NCBI GenBank assembly: GCA_032173965.1
Contig: JAVUNC010000005.1
Coordinates: 1,488,001-1,552,000 of the forward strand
Direction of reading: 5' to 3'
Length of the DNA stretch: 64,000 bases
Origin: Sitta carolinensis
Lineage: Eukaryota > Chordata > Aves > Passeriformes > Sittidae
Shown here: positions 12,219-23,675 of the stretch, in pieces
How positions within the stretch are numbered: the stretch's first letter is position 1
How the letters are laid out: each line of letters starts with the position of its first letter
Notes under the pieces: model-generated
Databases searched by the model: none
The model's input: only the letters and a program-made list of their open reading frames with translations
What the model was told of the DNA's origin: nothing
Program-made: the position numbers and the translations under genes

Positions 12219-12655
12219 GGCACGTCCAGAGGAGGCCACGAGGATGCTCAGAGGGCTGGAGCCCCTCTGCTCTGGAGCCAGGCTGGGAGAACTGGGGGTG
12301 TTCACCTGGAGAAAGCTCCAGGGAGAGCTCAGAGCCTCTGCCAGAATCTAAAGGGGGCTGGGGGGAAGATGGGAACAGACTTTTCAGCATGGCTTTTTGA
12401 AGTAGGCCAAGGGGGAATGGTTTTAAAGTGAAAAAGGTTGGATTTAGATAAGTTATATAAGGAAATTTTTTACAATGAGGGTGGTGAGGCCTTGGCACAG
12501 GGTGCCCAGAGAAGCTGTGGCTGCCCCATTCCTGGAAGTGTCCAAGGCCAGGCTTGGAGCACCCTGGGATAGTGGGAGGTGTCCCTGTCCATTGCAGGGG
12601 GCTTGGATTAGGTGACCTTTAAAAGTCCCTTCCAACCCAAACCATTCTGTGACGC
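12219..12655 (+). repeat. CR1: CR1 LINE with ORF2 C-terminal remnant
   Basis: A long plus-strand copy (about 437 bp). Its 5' part matches the end of the CR1 ORF2 protein: in one frame it reads VQRR (cf. the family's RVQRR), with 'gagggctggagcccctctgc' and 'gttcacctggagaaagctcc'. It then continues through 'acaatgagggtggtgaggcc', 'gcccagagaagctgtggctg', 'gtgtccctgtccattgcagg' to 'ccaacccaaaccattctgtg' at the 3' end. The reading frame is broken by several indels, so it is dead. Confidence 0.95.
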
Positions 12656-13484
12656 CGTGATGGGCGGGAGGTTCCTGGATAACGATTGCGCTCATCCCAC
12701 CTTCCCCACCTTCCAGCATTTCCCATTTGGCTTCCTCAAAACACCACCAGCAACCCCCCAGGACACTACAAGCCCCTTGGAATGCCTGTCCCTTGTGACT
12801 GTGTTCCTGCAGGGCTCCGTGTCCGTGACAAATGCATTGCTGAGGATAACCCTGCATTTAGGGCTTGGCCGTGATAGGAATCTTTCCCTGCTCTGCTGCA
12901 GAAAAAAGGTCCCTGATAGCTGTCAGGAACATCACCCAGACTGTGTGACAGGGAAATGGGGGTGCAGGCAGGGTGAGCAGTGGAGGAAGCACGTTTCCTT
13001 CCCAGGCAGGCAGAGCAGGAGCTCCAAATTGATTTGGGAAGGTGCAGGGGATCAGGCACTATGGCTAATCCCTTTTAGGAGCACAGCTCACCTCTGTGCT
13101 CTCCTCCTCCTCCTCCCCTCTCCTTTCTCCTCAGTGACTGATTTCCACCCCCTCCTCTCCCCTCCCCTTCGCACATCCTCTTTTAGCTTTGCCTGGTGAT
13201 CCCTTCTGCAGTGGCCAGTCTGTCCTGCAGCTCTGTGGGATTGCAGGTGACCCTGCTGGGACACTTCAAATTCTGTATTTTCCACAAGAACAACGATGAC
13301 CAGGAACCAACAGCTCGCCAGAGGCAGTGGGGATGGGGAACACCCCTTTGCCAGTCCCTGCAGCATCGTGAGGAGCACTGTGATGCTGTGGGCTTTGTGG
13401 AGGAGAGGGATTTATATTTATATTTCTAGGAATTTGTTTTTAAAACAAGGCCACACAAAACAGGGACTTTTGAGTAGAGCATGG
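12656..13484. other. Unique non-coding sequence, pyrimidine-rich centre
   Basis: A 195-codon open frame (12612-13199, plus) begins inside the preceding CR1 tail and has no domain similarity; treated as chance. A CT-rich tract lies at 13097-13170. No gene supported. Confidence 0.45.
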
Positions 13485-13760
13485 AGTAAAAAGGACAAAG
13501 GGAATGGTTTCCAACTGCCAGAGGGAAGGGTTAGTTGGGATTTTGGGAAGAAATTCCTGGCTGTGAGGGTGGTGAGGCCCTGGCACAGTCTGGTCAGAGA
13601 AGCTGTGGCTGCCCCTGGACCCCTGGAAAAGTGCAAAGCCAGACTGGATGGAGATTGGAGCAACCTGGGTTAGTGGAAGGGTGTCCCTGCCCATGGCCAA
13701 GAGAGGAATTAAAAGCTCTTCAACGCTCCCTTCCCATCCAAACTATCCTATGATTCTATA
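13485..13760 (+). repeat. CR1: CR1 LINE with ORF2 C-terminal remnant
   Basis: The plus-strand copy covers the end of ORF2 and the 3' UTR. Translation in frame around 13563-13670 reads RVVRPWHSLVREAVAAPGP and then KARLDGDWSNLG, which fits the conserved CR1 ORF2 end (family pattern VVKHWNRLPREVV..PSLE.FK..LD). The tail runs 'ctcccttcccatccaaacta' and ends in octamers 'tcctatgattctata'. About 276 bp, 5'-truncated. Confidence 0.95.
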
Positions 13761-16125
13761 AATCTTTCTGTGAGGGCTTATTGATTTTGATGGGGGGAGG
13801 CTTCTGTGCTGAAGAGCAGCTACTTTGTCTTTGATCACGAGGTAGAATTACCTACTTTGCCTTTTTATATGTTTGCCTTGCAAGGAGTGCTTTTTCTGCC
13901 ACGTTCATTTAAGGAAACCCAAAGTGAAGCCTCCCACTGACAATACAGAAGCCTCCCAGTCTCACTCACAGAAGTATCCAAATATGACATATTATCCACT
14001 TGGGCAAACAAAAACAGAAGCCCAAACTTGTGGAATTTGCTGTGAATCAGAAGCTGGGTCCCAAATAACTCTGGTTTCCCAGCTGGAGGGCACAGAAACT
14101 TGGGGTTTCAGACCTAAACCCTCCTGTGTCTCAGGTGGGATTTCAGATCAAGTCTGTTTTGACAGGAGGATCCTGAGCTCTCAGGCAGCAGCAAATCCAG
14201 TCCTGCTGGAACCAATTTTCTTTGAAACCTCAACCCTTGTCAGTGATATTTCTCCTTGTGGATTTTCCAGCTTCTCTGCTCCTTTTAGGCTGCAAAAAAA
14301 AGAGCAGAGGCCAGGCTTGAAGGCGTATTGCAGGGCAGGGTGTAGGTGTCCAAAGCTCTCTGCCCATGGAGCTGTTCTTTGGTGCCTGATCCCAAATGTC
14401 CCCTCATGTTGACAGAAGCCTTCCCCTGCCTTCAGCATGCTCGTGGGTTCAATCAGGGCTCTGCTAATTATTCTCCTTGATTAATTGCTTGGTAATTTTG
14501 CTGTGTGTTATGTATTTGTTAGTCCAGTGGGGCAGCAACTGCCACGTCCTCCTGCTCTCTGTGTTTCCTGCTCTCCCAGGAAAAGCAGAGGCTAAACAGG
14601 GACAATCTGCTTAATGGAAGTGACACTGCTGGCCCCAGACCCTGTGGTCACGCCTGCAATTAAACATTAACAAAGGCCAGTCCTGGCTGGGCAGGAGATC
14701 AGGGCAGGGGCAGCGGGTGGAGGCAATTTTGGCAGGTTCCTAAGAGCACTGACCTCCACATTTGAGGTTGCTGATGGTTTGTGGAGATCTCCCACCCTGC
14801 TGTGGGCTGGAGAGATGTCCCACCCTAAGCCTGGCTTGGATTTTCAGGCCGTGCCAGGGACAGAAATTCCACCAGGCACAAGCTGTGGCCTGTGGCTGTC
14901 CCCAGAGTTTAATTCCCAACTCCCAGCTACTGCCTGACAAAGTTTGGGGTAGTTTGGGCTGAAGGTCAAGCCCAGCAGTTTAGTTCAGCCCTGGCAGGAG
15001 TGTGGACATGCACTGGTTTAGGAAGAAAGGGGAATATAGGCTCTGATCTGGTTTATTGGCTTATCTACAGATGTAGCCACCCAGTCCTCCAGAAAACACA
15101 GGGAAAAAAGGGAAAAAAGGGGTCTAGACCTGCTGTTCTCCCTGCCAGCAACTGCTCCTCAAAAACCTGCTGGGATCAGGTGTAGAAACCACAAGGTCTG
15201 GCCATTTTTTGTGCAATTTCCTCATCATCTGGATGTCCCTCTCATTAGTGAATGAAGTACCCTCTTCCCCACATCCTTTTTTGAGATTTAAGTCACACTT
15301 GGCCACAGGCCTGAGCATGATCACTGCAAATAAAGCTTGCTCTACTGAGCCTCCCAATAAAGCATCTGTACTTCTTTAAAAGAGCAATAAAAGAACCCTC
15401 AGAAGCCCTATGAACCCTGGTAACTCATTGAATTATCCAGCAAATAGTAAATGCTGTTTTCCACGGAAAAATTATCCAAAGGCTTAAGACTGTTTTGGGT
15501 TTTTTGTTTGTTTGTTTGCTTGTTTTGCTGTCAGAAATCAGATGGATGGGGGAAATAAATTGGGCTTTTTGCAAGTGCTTCATTCAATATCCCCGTTCCC
15601 CATCCTAATAATGCTTGATGGGAAATTTTCAATTAGCCCCGATCATTATCAACATTTTGCAAATTAGGGAGACTCAGGCACAGAAGCGTAATCATTTGTT
15701 TATGGGCGTTGTGCATGTCAGAAAGCAGATTAGGGCTGTCCCCTGGGCGATCCCTGATAGCCTGGCCAGTTCCACTGGGGCCTCTGGAGCTGCTGAACTC
15801 CACACAGGCTCGCTCAGAATGAGAAGAGGCTGTTTGTTCAAGGCTAATTTTAATTATTTTTGTGTCTTTAAAGAGGAGGGCCAGTCATAGATCTGGGAAT
15901 CCAAGCTGTCCCTGCATGTGGATGTTCCTCCAGCTCTGGTCTCAAACTCGGGTGTCGTGGGAAGTGTAGAATGTGTGACTTCAGTTTTCCAATCAGACCT
16001 TCTTGCTATGGTCTAAGACCTTAAATTTTTTTTGATCTCCTAAATTAAACTTTGAAAAAAAAAGAATCTTCCAAAACAGAGGGGGGAAAAAAAAAATCCC
16101 CAAACTCTGTGTCTCCTTTATGGTT
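13761..16125. other. Unique non-coding sequence
   Basis: No gene supported. A 179-codon open frame (13873-14412, plus) has no recognised domain. 14440-14520 is AT-rich with homeodomain-like words ('ctgctaattattctccttga', 'ttaattgcttggtaat'). A short TTTG repeat lies at 15502-15527 and a GGGAAAAAA duplication at 15101-15121. 15305-15400 has several AATAAA words and was considered as an LTR but not supported. Confidence 0.42.
15502..15527. repeat. Short (TTTG)n simple repeat
   Basis: A T-run followed by tttgtttgtttgtttgcttg. Short and imperfect. Confidence 0.85.
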
Positions 16126-16220
16126 CACAAAATCATGGCATGGTTTGGGTTGGAAAGGACCTCAAAGGCTATTTTATTCCAAGCCCCTGCTGTGCTCAGG
16201 CACCTTCCACTACACCAGAT
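16126..16220 (-). repeat. CR1: CR1 LINE fragment, type 1 tail
   Basis: Minus-strand fragment: 'cacaaaatcatggcatggtt', 'tgggttggaaaggacctcaa', 'ccaagcccctgctgtgctca', 'caccttccactacaccag'. The 5' boundary is blurred after 'accagattttt'. About 95 bp. Confidence 0.9.
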
Positions 16221-17470
16221 TTTTAACTGCAGCACTCCAGAGCAGCTTCGATTCAAACCATAGCATTTAGCAGGTGATCAGTCCATAAATATCCTAATTG
16301 CTGATAGAGTTTGAAATTAAATGAATGTAATGAAATCCTTTTCCCCCTTTTCGTCCTTTTAAAAATATTATTTTCACTACAGTTGCAGAAGGAATTTTTA
16401 AATTTTGGTTTTTTAGTGAATCGAGTGGGAAAGGGGAAAATGAAGTGCAGCAAATGGGCTGCAGTTCCAGAGCTCAATTCAGCTCTGCTCAGTGCTTGAT
16501 TAATTGTGAGAGCATTGCTGCCCCTCATAGGTGTCGAGCTGGCTCCGGGTCCCTGGGGAAGCTCATCTGTGTTTGTGTTTGTGAGGAAAGACACGGCAGG
16601 GTTGTTTGGACAGATCCTGGGATGCACTAATTAGAAGTTAAAGATCCACATCCTGGCACGAGACGGGAATGCATTAGAGCAGGGAGCACTTTCTAATGCT
16701 CTGACTCCTCGGCAGCACACGCCGCATTAAAGCCCGTGGTGTTTCTTTGATCCATGCCACCAAAATAATTCCAGGGACGAACACAAATGAGGGATAATAA
16801 CTAATTTAACTGGACTTATTGGTGAGCGACACTGCAGAAGATTAGGATATCCAGAGCAGACTGTAATTGCTGGGAGATTGGGGTCTGATGCCTGTTTATC
16901 TATTCTATTAATCTCTCTCTGCATCTGTCCTTCCACTCGATCAGTTGCCCATTAGCCATCATTTAGCTCCTGTTCCTGTCTTTCCTGCCTTCAGTGTCTC
17001 ACCCTTTCTGTCTGCATGTTGGCTGGAACAGATGTAAGGAAATTGCATTCTGCACAGAAGGTAAATGGGAGCTCTGAATGGACCAGATTTGGTGTTTTGA
17101 ATGTTCTGATGTGACTTTGCAGACGTTAAGAAACTCTTCAGCATTCAGAGTAGCAATGTGGCAGCAAAATTGGGCCCCTACCAGTGATCCACCATTCAGT
17201 GCCTGTTAAATCATCTCTACAAGATGCTGGTGGATGAGTGAGATTCCAGATTTTAAGACTTTGAGATCATGGTTGGGATTGTGTCCATTTCTGGGGAAGC
17301 ACTTTCCCCCTTGTAGCTGTTCCTTTCCTTTTTTGGTTTTTTTTTTTTTTGATTGTCTTCTTGTGAGCCCGACTTGGCGTTCAAGTGCAATTTTTAGGGA
17401 AGTGCTGAGGGGCAAAGAGCCAGGACAGGTCTAGGTTGAACACAGTGGAATTGCCAACATTTGCCATCTG
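16221..17470. other. Unique sequence; candidate regulatory block inside
   Basis: No gene supported. Holds the AT-rich, low-repeat stretch annotated separately at 16640-17140. A T-run lies at 17334-17351. Confidence 0.42.
16640..17140. other. Candidate conserved non-coding block
   Basis: Unique sequence with retained CpG ('cacacgccgcattaaagccc') and clustered AT-rich words ('gggataataactaatttaac', 'tctattctattaatctctct'). It also has a partly symmetrical pair, 'gcattagagca' and 'ctaatgctctg', at 16670-16702. Resembles a vertebrate developmental enhancer by composition only. Confidence 0.28.
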
Positions 17471-17742
17471 ATCATCCATCCATCCATCCATCCATCCATC
17501 CATCCATTCCATCCATCCATCCATCCATCCATCCATCCATCCATCCATCCATCCATCATTCCATCCATCCATCCATCCATCATCCATCCATCCATCCATC
17601 CATCCATCCATCCATCCATCCATCCATCCATCCATCCATCCATCCATCCATCCATCCATCCATCCATCCATCCATCCATCCATCCATCCATCCATCCATC
17701 CATCCATCCATCCATCCATCCATCCATCCATCCTCCATCCAT
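17471..17742. repeat. (ATCC)n tetranucleotide microsatellite, about 270 bp
   Basis: Nearly pure ATCC/CATC units for about 270 bp (roughly 67 copies), with small interruptions near 17507, 17557 and 17580 (ccattcc, catcattcc, catcatcc). All three frames stay open on both strands and produce artefactual SIHP- or MDGW-type peptides; these are not genes. Confidence 0.99.
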
Positions 17743-19424
17743 TTTTCCTCCTGCTGAACTGCTCTGTACCTCCTCCTATTCCTGCCTCTCCGTGTGCTCT
17801 CCTATTCCTTTGCCTGTCATCCCTCTGCTCTTCTCCTCAGCCCTGCACTGTTCATTTAGACTCCATTTACCCATCCACTGTTGATTTTGCACGTTAAAAT
17901 CCCTGCCCATCTTTGCTTAGCTAATGGGGATATTCTCTGGATCTCATTTTGTAATAGGGCATTAATTAGACTTTTCTAATGGGATCCCTTTGGAATCACA
18001 CATTGCGTCCACAAAAGACCTTAATGCTTGTAATTTTTTTATTTTTCTTGTGGGAACCAAAGGAATTGGACATATTTTCACTCTGATCTTGAAGCCTGGC
18101 CATCAAGCTCCCAAAAAACAAGGTGCACCTCAGGTGTGGGGCAGTGAATCCCCCTGTCTGTCATCAAAAACTCCCTCAATTCCATCCAGAGGGAACACAC
18201 ACTACACAGGAGGAACAATGAGATGGAATTAGGGAGATATATTGATGTGTCTGTGTAAAATGAAGAAAACACAGGCCTTGGAGACCTCTGGGAATCTTGG
18301 GCTTCAGTATTCTTAAAGCTTCCATGGATTTTTGCCTGTGTGTTAAAAATATTGTTAACCCCTGAGGAAATTTAGTGCCTGGAATCAATGAACATAACAC
18401 ACAGGTGCCTAATAATGGAAAATGGGATTGATGGGTTGGGCTGGTAAAATCAGCCCAGCAGTTAATTCTGCTGCCACAACAAGCCCGTCAATAAAGCTCC
18501 CTGCTGATTCCTGCAAGGATTTAGGGATACAGCAAGGCATCTGGGAAGACAAGAGTTGGGTTTGCCTCAGCAGTGTTGGAAAAAAGGTGGGAATTCAGCT
18601 CCAGCAGGGAGTGTGTGTTCTCTAGAATAGGTCTGGGCACTGAATCAGGGACAGCACATGGCAGCACCTCCCACTCCCAAATGCTGGAAAGATATTCCCC
18701 AAAAACCCCACAGCTCCAACCTCTCGTCTCCCTCCCAGCTATTCCTGGCTGCTTTGGGGCACGCTGGCAGACTTCCTGATCTTTTCCAGGTTGGTAGACT
18801 GAAAGAAAGTTTTTACTGCATTTCAGTTCCCTCTGGATCTGACCTTGTGCTGATTTTGGAGTGTGAGCAAGGCAATCCAGGATTTCTTGTTTTGTCAGGA
18901 ATGACAGACTCTGAGAAGGAATAAAAGGTGCTTTTCTTTACCTGACCCTTGTATGGTGGCACGTGTGAAAGGAAGAGAGATTCATTTTGTGGGAGGCAGC
19001 ATTTGGGAGACTCTGTCCTTCAGGAAACCATCCCAAGTGATGGGATGTTGGGAAGGTGAGCTGGTGCCCTTCCAGTCTCAGCATACCACGGTCATCTCAC
19101 TCCTTCTTGGAGCAGATCAAGTTGCCTCTGGGTTTCTCTTCAGGTGATGAAGTGTTTGGATCTCTCCTGCTTCCCTGCCAGGCTCTGAGCTGGGATTTGT
19201 CTCCTGGGTGTGTCCAACACACCAAGCCATGGAGCAGGAGAGAGAGCAGGATTGCACCAGGCTGATGGAGCCAATCTTTGGGTCCTGTGCCCAAGGGTTT
19301 TTCCTCCCTTGAGGAAACATGAAATTCATGTTTCCTCCACATGAGCAGGTGTGGGGCTGGGATTGTGCTTGGAAAGAAAATATCTGGTAGTCTTGACTTA
19401 CTGTCTCTCTGTAATTTGCTCCAT
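17743..19424. other. Unique non-coding sequence
   Basis: No gene supported; open frames of 88 codons or fewer. 17880-18010 is AT-rich with 'ggcattaattagacttttct' and could be a small regulatory element. Nothing else seen. Confidence 0.42.
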
Positions 19425-19630
19425 CAGAGGTTTGGGTTGGACCTTTAAAGACCACCAGGTCCAACCCCCCTGCCATGTTCTTCAGCAATAAAATGTTGCT
19501 CAGAGCCCTGTCCAAGCTGACCCTGAAGGTTTCCAGGGATGGGGCAGTCACTACCTCTCTGGGCAACCTGTGCCAATGTTTCACCACCACCATCATCAAA
19601 AAATTGCTCCTCATATCAGTGTTTCATGAG
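19425..19630 (-). repeat. CR1: CR1 LINE with ORF2 C-terminal remnant
   Basis: On the minus strand an open frame around 19614-19440 reads VVKHWHRLPREVVTAPSLE then FRVSLDRALSN, a clear match to the conserved C-terminal end of CR1 ORF2. The left edge 'aggtttgggttggaccttta' is the start of the tail; terminal octamers are missing, so the 3' end is also eroded. The preserved frame over about 45 codons shows relative youth for this piece, but the element is a fragment. Confidence 0.94.
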
Positions 19631-21186
19631 CCTGAACTCTTTGTTGGCTCAGAGGTTGTCCTTGTTTTGAAGTTGATCCTCTTTTTTCTTCCTTAAGCTC
19701 CGAGCTCATGAGGAAATCAGCTGTTGGTTGCTAGGCTGCAGCAAGCCCCAAAGTGCTGATGGAGCCGGGCTGTGTCTGAGAAATTTGGGTCTGAGGCCAA
19801 ATTTCAGACACTCACAGATTTCTGGGCAGTCTGGATGTGACTCTTCAGTTCTTTCCCTTCATGGGAGGTGAATCTCTAATCTCTTCCTCAGCTCCTTGCA
19901 GACATGGGGATTTTGGGGTTGCGGATCAGATCCACCTCTGTGTCTCAAAATAACAATGAGGGGATTATCCTCCTTGAGGGGGTGGGAATTGGAGGGAGGA
20001 GTGGGCTCTGCAGGAGACTCACTGGGACCCATATGTTGGGTGGATGGTTAATTTTTGCAGTAGGCCAAAGACCAGCAAATCTGCCTTGTGTCGATGCTGG
20101 GTGCCCCAGATCCTGTCCTGCCTGTGGTTTATTAAGGATCAGGGAAAAAATTGCTGATGGTGCCCACTCCATGGAGAGGGGGAGGTGTCTGTGCAAGTCT
20201 ATTACATCTGGGCTTCTTTCCAGCGTGAATAAAAATGTTCTGTATGTCCAGAGTTATCAACATATTCTTTTTTATTCCTGTCAATTAATCTGATCTGAAC
20301 GAGTCGCTGCTTCTCGTGGGATAATAGCCTTGAATGTAAAATCTTATTTCTCATCTGCTTCGTGGACTACACTCTGATGCTGCTGGCCCCAGAATGATGC
20401 TGTTCAATTAATTTGAGCCAAATCAAGCCTTCTTTGGCCTAAAACCCTGCCAGCCTTGCTGGAGGAGCTCACTGGTGAGGAGGGAGCATCCCAGCTCCAC
20501 ACTGGTTCAGACACTGCTTTCCCAGCCCTGTCCTGGCTCTTGGCACCTCTTGCCCTTCTCCCCGTGCTGTTTATTTTTCATTCCCGCAGATGAAAGGCAG
20601 AGAAGCAAACTGCACCAAGGCTAGATTGTTCATGGCTTATTGAACAATTAGTTTCAGCTCGGGGTCTAATCTTCCGGCATTTCTTTTCTTCCTTTTGTGT
20701 GCCAAGCGTGCCTTGGAAACTTGTTGGCTTCAGGACTCGTGTGGTGCTGGGGCTCCGGGCTCAAACTTGGCTCAGGGGGCTGCAGTGCCCGCAGCAAAGC
20801 AGGTGTGAACTGCTCTAGCTGCTCTGACAGGAGGAGGATTTGGGCTGTAAGCAAAAATAAAGAAAAAAAGCTGCGAAGAAAGAAAGCATTGCACGACGGA
20901 GCCGCCTGCTCAGGCTCGGATATGCCCCCTGGCATTCCTCTTCCCGAGGTCTCTCCATCAGCTGGCTGAGGTTTTCAACTTTTCTACCCCTTTTGGAGGC
21001 TCTCTGTAGCTCATTTGGCTGGTGGACTGTGTCAGGAGTGCAGGAGCTGCTGGTGCACGGCTCCCTGGAATGCTGGGGGGTGTCAGGCATCAGGACACGT
21101 CTCTGCAGGGTGCAGGGACAGTGCCAACCCCTCCTGTGGCACCACAGTGGGGCTGCACCTGCCATTGCTGTCTCCTGAAGGAGCTC
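19631..21186. other. Unique non-coding sequence
   Basis: No gene supported. 20275-20460 has unique sequence with CpG ('ctgaacgagtcgctgcttct') and AT words. An inverted repeat at 20625-20648 is listed separately. Open frames of up to 129 codons have no domain. Confidence 0.42.
20625..20648. other. Inverted repeat with SOX-like half sites
   Basis: Perfect 8-bp arms attgttca and tgaacaat separated by 8 bp (tggcttat). Each arm contains a SOX-type core (AACAAT / ATTGTT). Could be a paired protein-binding site; could also be chance. Confidence 0.35.
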
Positions 21187-21639
21187 TGCTGCAGTGTGCC
21201 AGTGATGCCTTGGGTTTTAGCTTTTATATCTTTCAGATTCTCTGCTGCTTGGTGTGTAACTCTGAAACTTCATCTTGAGTGGTAGTAAGCTCTCTTCACA
21301 GGGTAGTTGGACAAAACAATCCCTTCCCAGCTAAAGAATCAAGGACAACTGTTACCCAAAAAGCATAAACAGTGGTGAAGGGAAGGGGGCAAGCCAGGGG
21401 GTTGAGGCTTCATAACCTGGAGCTGTAATTGGACAATTGACCCCGGGATGTGGATGATCCCAAACTTATGAAAGTGTAAAAAGTCATGACCAGAATCCAT
21501 CTTGGATTCCACCTGGGTGTAGCCCAGCCGGGCTCCTGCACTGCCCAGGGTGTTTCCTTCTGGGCCTTTCAATAAATATTTATTTTATTCCTCTTGGTCT
21601 GTCTGAGCCTCTGTTCCAGGTCAGCTTTTCTAAGCATCA
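21187..21639 (+). mobile_element. Solo LTR of an endogenous retrovirus, plus strand
   Basis: Same family as the minus-strand LTR at 11660-12130. Starts TGCTGCA at 21187 and ends ..GCATCA at 21639, about 453 bp. Shared landmarks: GTGATGCCTTGGGTTTTAG (about 21202-21220), CTCTTCACAGGGTAGT (21292-21307), polyadenylation region AATAAATATTTATTTTATTC (21571-21590), then TCTGTCTGAGCCTCTGTTCC. A possible 4-bp 'ccag' follows the 3' edge but no matched duplication was confirmed. No internal retroviral sequence flanks it, hence solo LTR. Confidence 0.78.
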
Positions 21640-23283
21640 CCAGGAGCTGCAGTGTTTGTGCTTCTGGAGGAGGAAGGCTTTGGATGTTGCCTCTCAGAAT
21701 CTCAGGGCCATCCCAAGGCTTGGGACTGGGGGAGAAACCTGACTGAGAGGAGTTTTGTGTCTCATCCCTTGCCCAGCACCTTCCTCCTTTGGGCTCTGTT
21801 TTGTCTCACTCCAGGCTTCCACATTTCTCATCCCCAGTGTTTGTGGCACTGTTTATTTGGGATTTTTTTCCAGCTGTAGCAATTCCTGACCTCTCCCCAC
21901 ACAGGCTCGCACTTGAATGGATTTTTTTCCTCCCACATTTGGGCTCCTCCTGCCCTCCCAACCTGAGCTCAGCAATCTTGCTACTGTTCACTACTCCATA
22001 AAGAGGGTTCAGTTCACGTGACCCCCCTCCATTAGCTGCTCCAACTTAAGCCTCAGGCAAATAGTCATTGAGGATTTATTTTTATTAAAAAAAAAAAAAA
22101 AGTCGGATTAAATATTCTGATGAACAAGAATAACATTAGCAGCTGTGCCTGCTCAGCCAGCGTGATCCCATCCCTCATATCATAAGCTGATTGCCTGGAT
22201 GGGTCAGTAAGTTGTGCCAGCAGCCCCTCACTGATAATGCTTTACATGTTGTTTTCATAGTGCAGGAGGGATCTGGGAAGGGTTGTGATATCCAGAGAGG
22301 CTCCAGGGGTACAGAAATCCCTTCTTCAGATGCCTGTGAGTGTTGTGGACCACATCTGAGGGCTGTGACTGCAAGAGACCACCTGGCAGAGGTGCCATGC
22401 AGGGCCAGTGTCTGCTCCCTGCAGCTCAGACCCTTCTCCATCACCCGCTGGGGGTGGAGGGGACACTGGGGAACCTTATCTCAGCTGGGGAGAGGTGACC
22501 TGGGGCTTTCTGCTGGGGCATGTGAGGCTTTTCCCCAGGCTGCACCCTCTGATGGCTCAAAGGGAGGCACAGGGTGCAGGGAATGTGGGACAACAACTCT
22601 CCTGCAGCACCCTTAGGAGCAGGGCATGAGTGATGCTCTCAGTCCCTGACACAAAGTTAATCAGTGTCACCCTCATTTCAAGGGCACAGTTCTTACTTGA
22701 AGCAGTAAAATCCCTTCCTCTGTCTCCACAGCACCCAGAATTAGGGTTTCTTCCCCCTGGTGAGCAGTCCCCAGGCCCACGCTCTCCCTGCTGGCTGTTT
22801 GTGTTCCAGGATTTGTATTAATGATATCAACACTCACTTTAAATCCTGCTGATGCTGAACCCTGGGCTGGCTCCTGCTTCACAGGGCCTTGCCAAAAGCT
22901 GTGGGATGCCCTTTGAAGATGGGGAGGCAGGAGCCATAAAATTATGCAGCCTTATTAGTGGGGTTATTATTTGTTCTCTGCAAACATCTGAGACTCCTCT
23001 TCATCCCCCGCCCCTGCTCCCAACTCCTGTGGCAGCTTTCAGGAACCTGCAGTCAGAGGCACCCAAACTGCACATGGGGATCCAAGGGGGGGTGAATCCT
23101 TGTCCCCTTCCCAGATTCATCTCTCCAGGAGGGCCTCAGAAGCTGCTGTGCCACGTAGCTCTGCTGCCAAGAGATAAATCCAGCCTGGGCATTCAGCCTG
23201 GCAGAGGGGAGCGTCCTCCTGGGATGCCAGCCCTTGGGAGCTGGGCAACACAGGCAGAGGAGAAAGCCCAGCTTTCACTGGAA
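21640..23283. other. Unique non-coding sequence
   Basis: No gene supported; the longest open frames (141 and 157 codons) have no domain. An A-run lies at 22087-22101. 22010-22210 is AT-richer. Nothing else seen. Confidence 0.42.
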
Positions 23284-23451
23284 ATCATAGAATTGCAGAA
23301 TGGTTTGGGCTGGGAAGGAATTTGAAGATAATCTCATTCCAACCCTTCTGCAAGGACACCTTCCACTCTCCCAGGTTGCTCCAAGCCCTGTTCAACCTGG
23401 ATTTGGGACACCTCCAGGGTGGGGAATTGACATCTTGGGAACCTTTTCCCA
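23284..23451 (-). repeat. CR1: CR1 LINE fragment, type 1 tail
   Basis: Minus-strand copy starting 'catagaattgcagaatggtt', then 'gaagataatctcattccaac', 'caccttccactctcccaggt', 'tgctccaagccctgttcaac', 'cacctccagggtgggg'. About 168 bp. Confidence 0.93.
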
Positions 23452-23675
23452 GCTGGAATGTGGTCTGTACCCTGCAGATCCTGCCCTGAGGTGTGGGAAG
23501 GTGGATGGTGCTGAGGTTTTCACCCTCATTTTTGTTATTGAAGGCTTTGCCAAGGAGGAAACTTCCCTGTTGGGAGTGGAAACTGCCACAGAGGCACTGC
23601 TGAGCCACATGAGGGACTGGTAACCTCCAAAAGACAGATCTACATCAGCATCACAGCCTTCCAGCTGAAAATCTG

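Noticed and set aside
12612..13199. 195-codon plus-strand open frame
   Set aside because: Starts within a CR1 tail and has no domain similarity.
15175..15400. Possible LTR because of several AATAAA words near 15330-15390
   Set aside because: No second copy in the window, no clear TG..CA ends and no similarity to the LTR family identified at 11.7 and 21.2 kb.
17471..17742. CRISPR-like regular array
   Set aside because: Units are 4 bp without spacers; a plain microsatellite in a eukaryotic genome.
17381..17757. Open frames with MDGW or SIHP repeats
   Set aside because: They are translations of the (ATCC)n microsatellite; a 4-bp repeat without stop words stays open in all frames.
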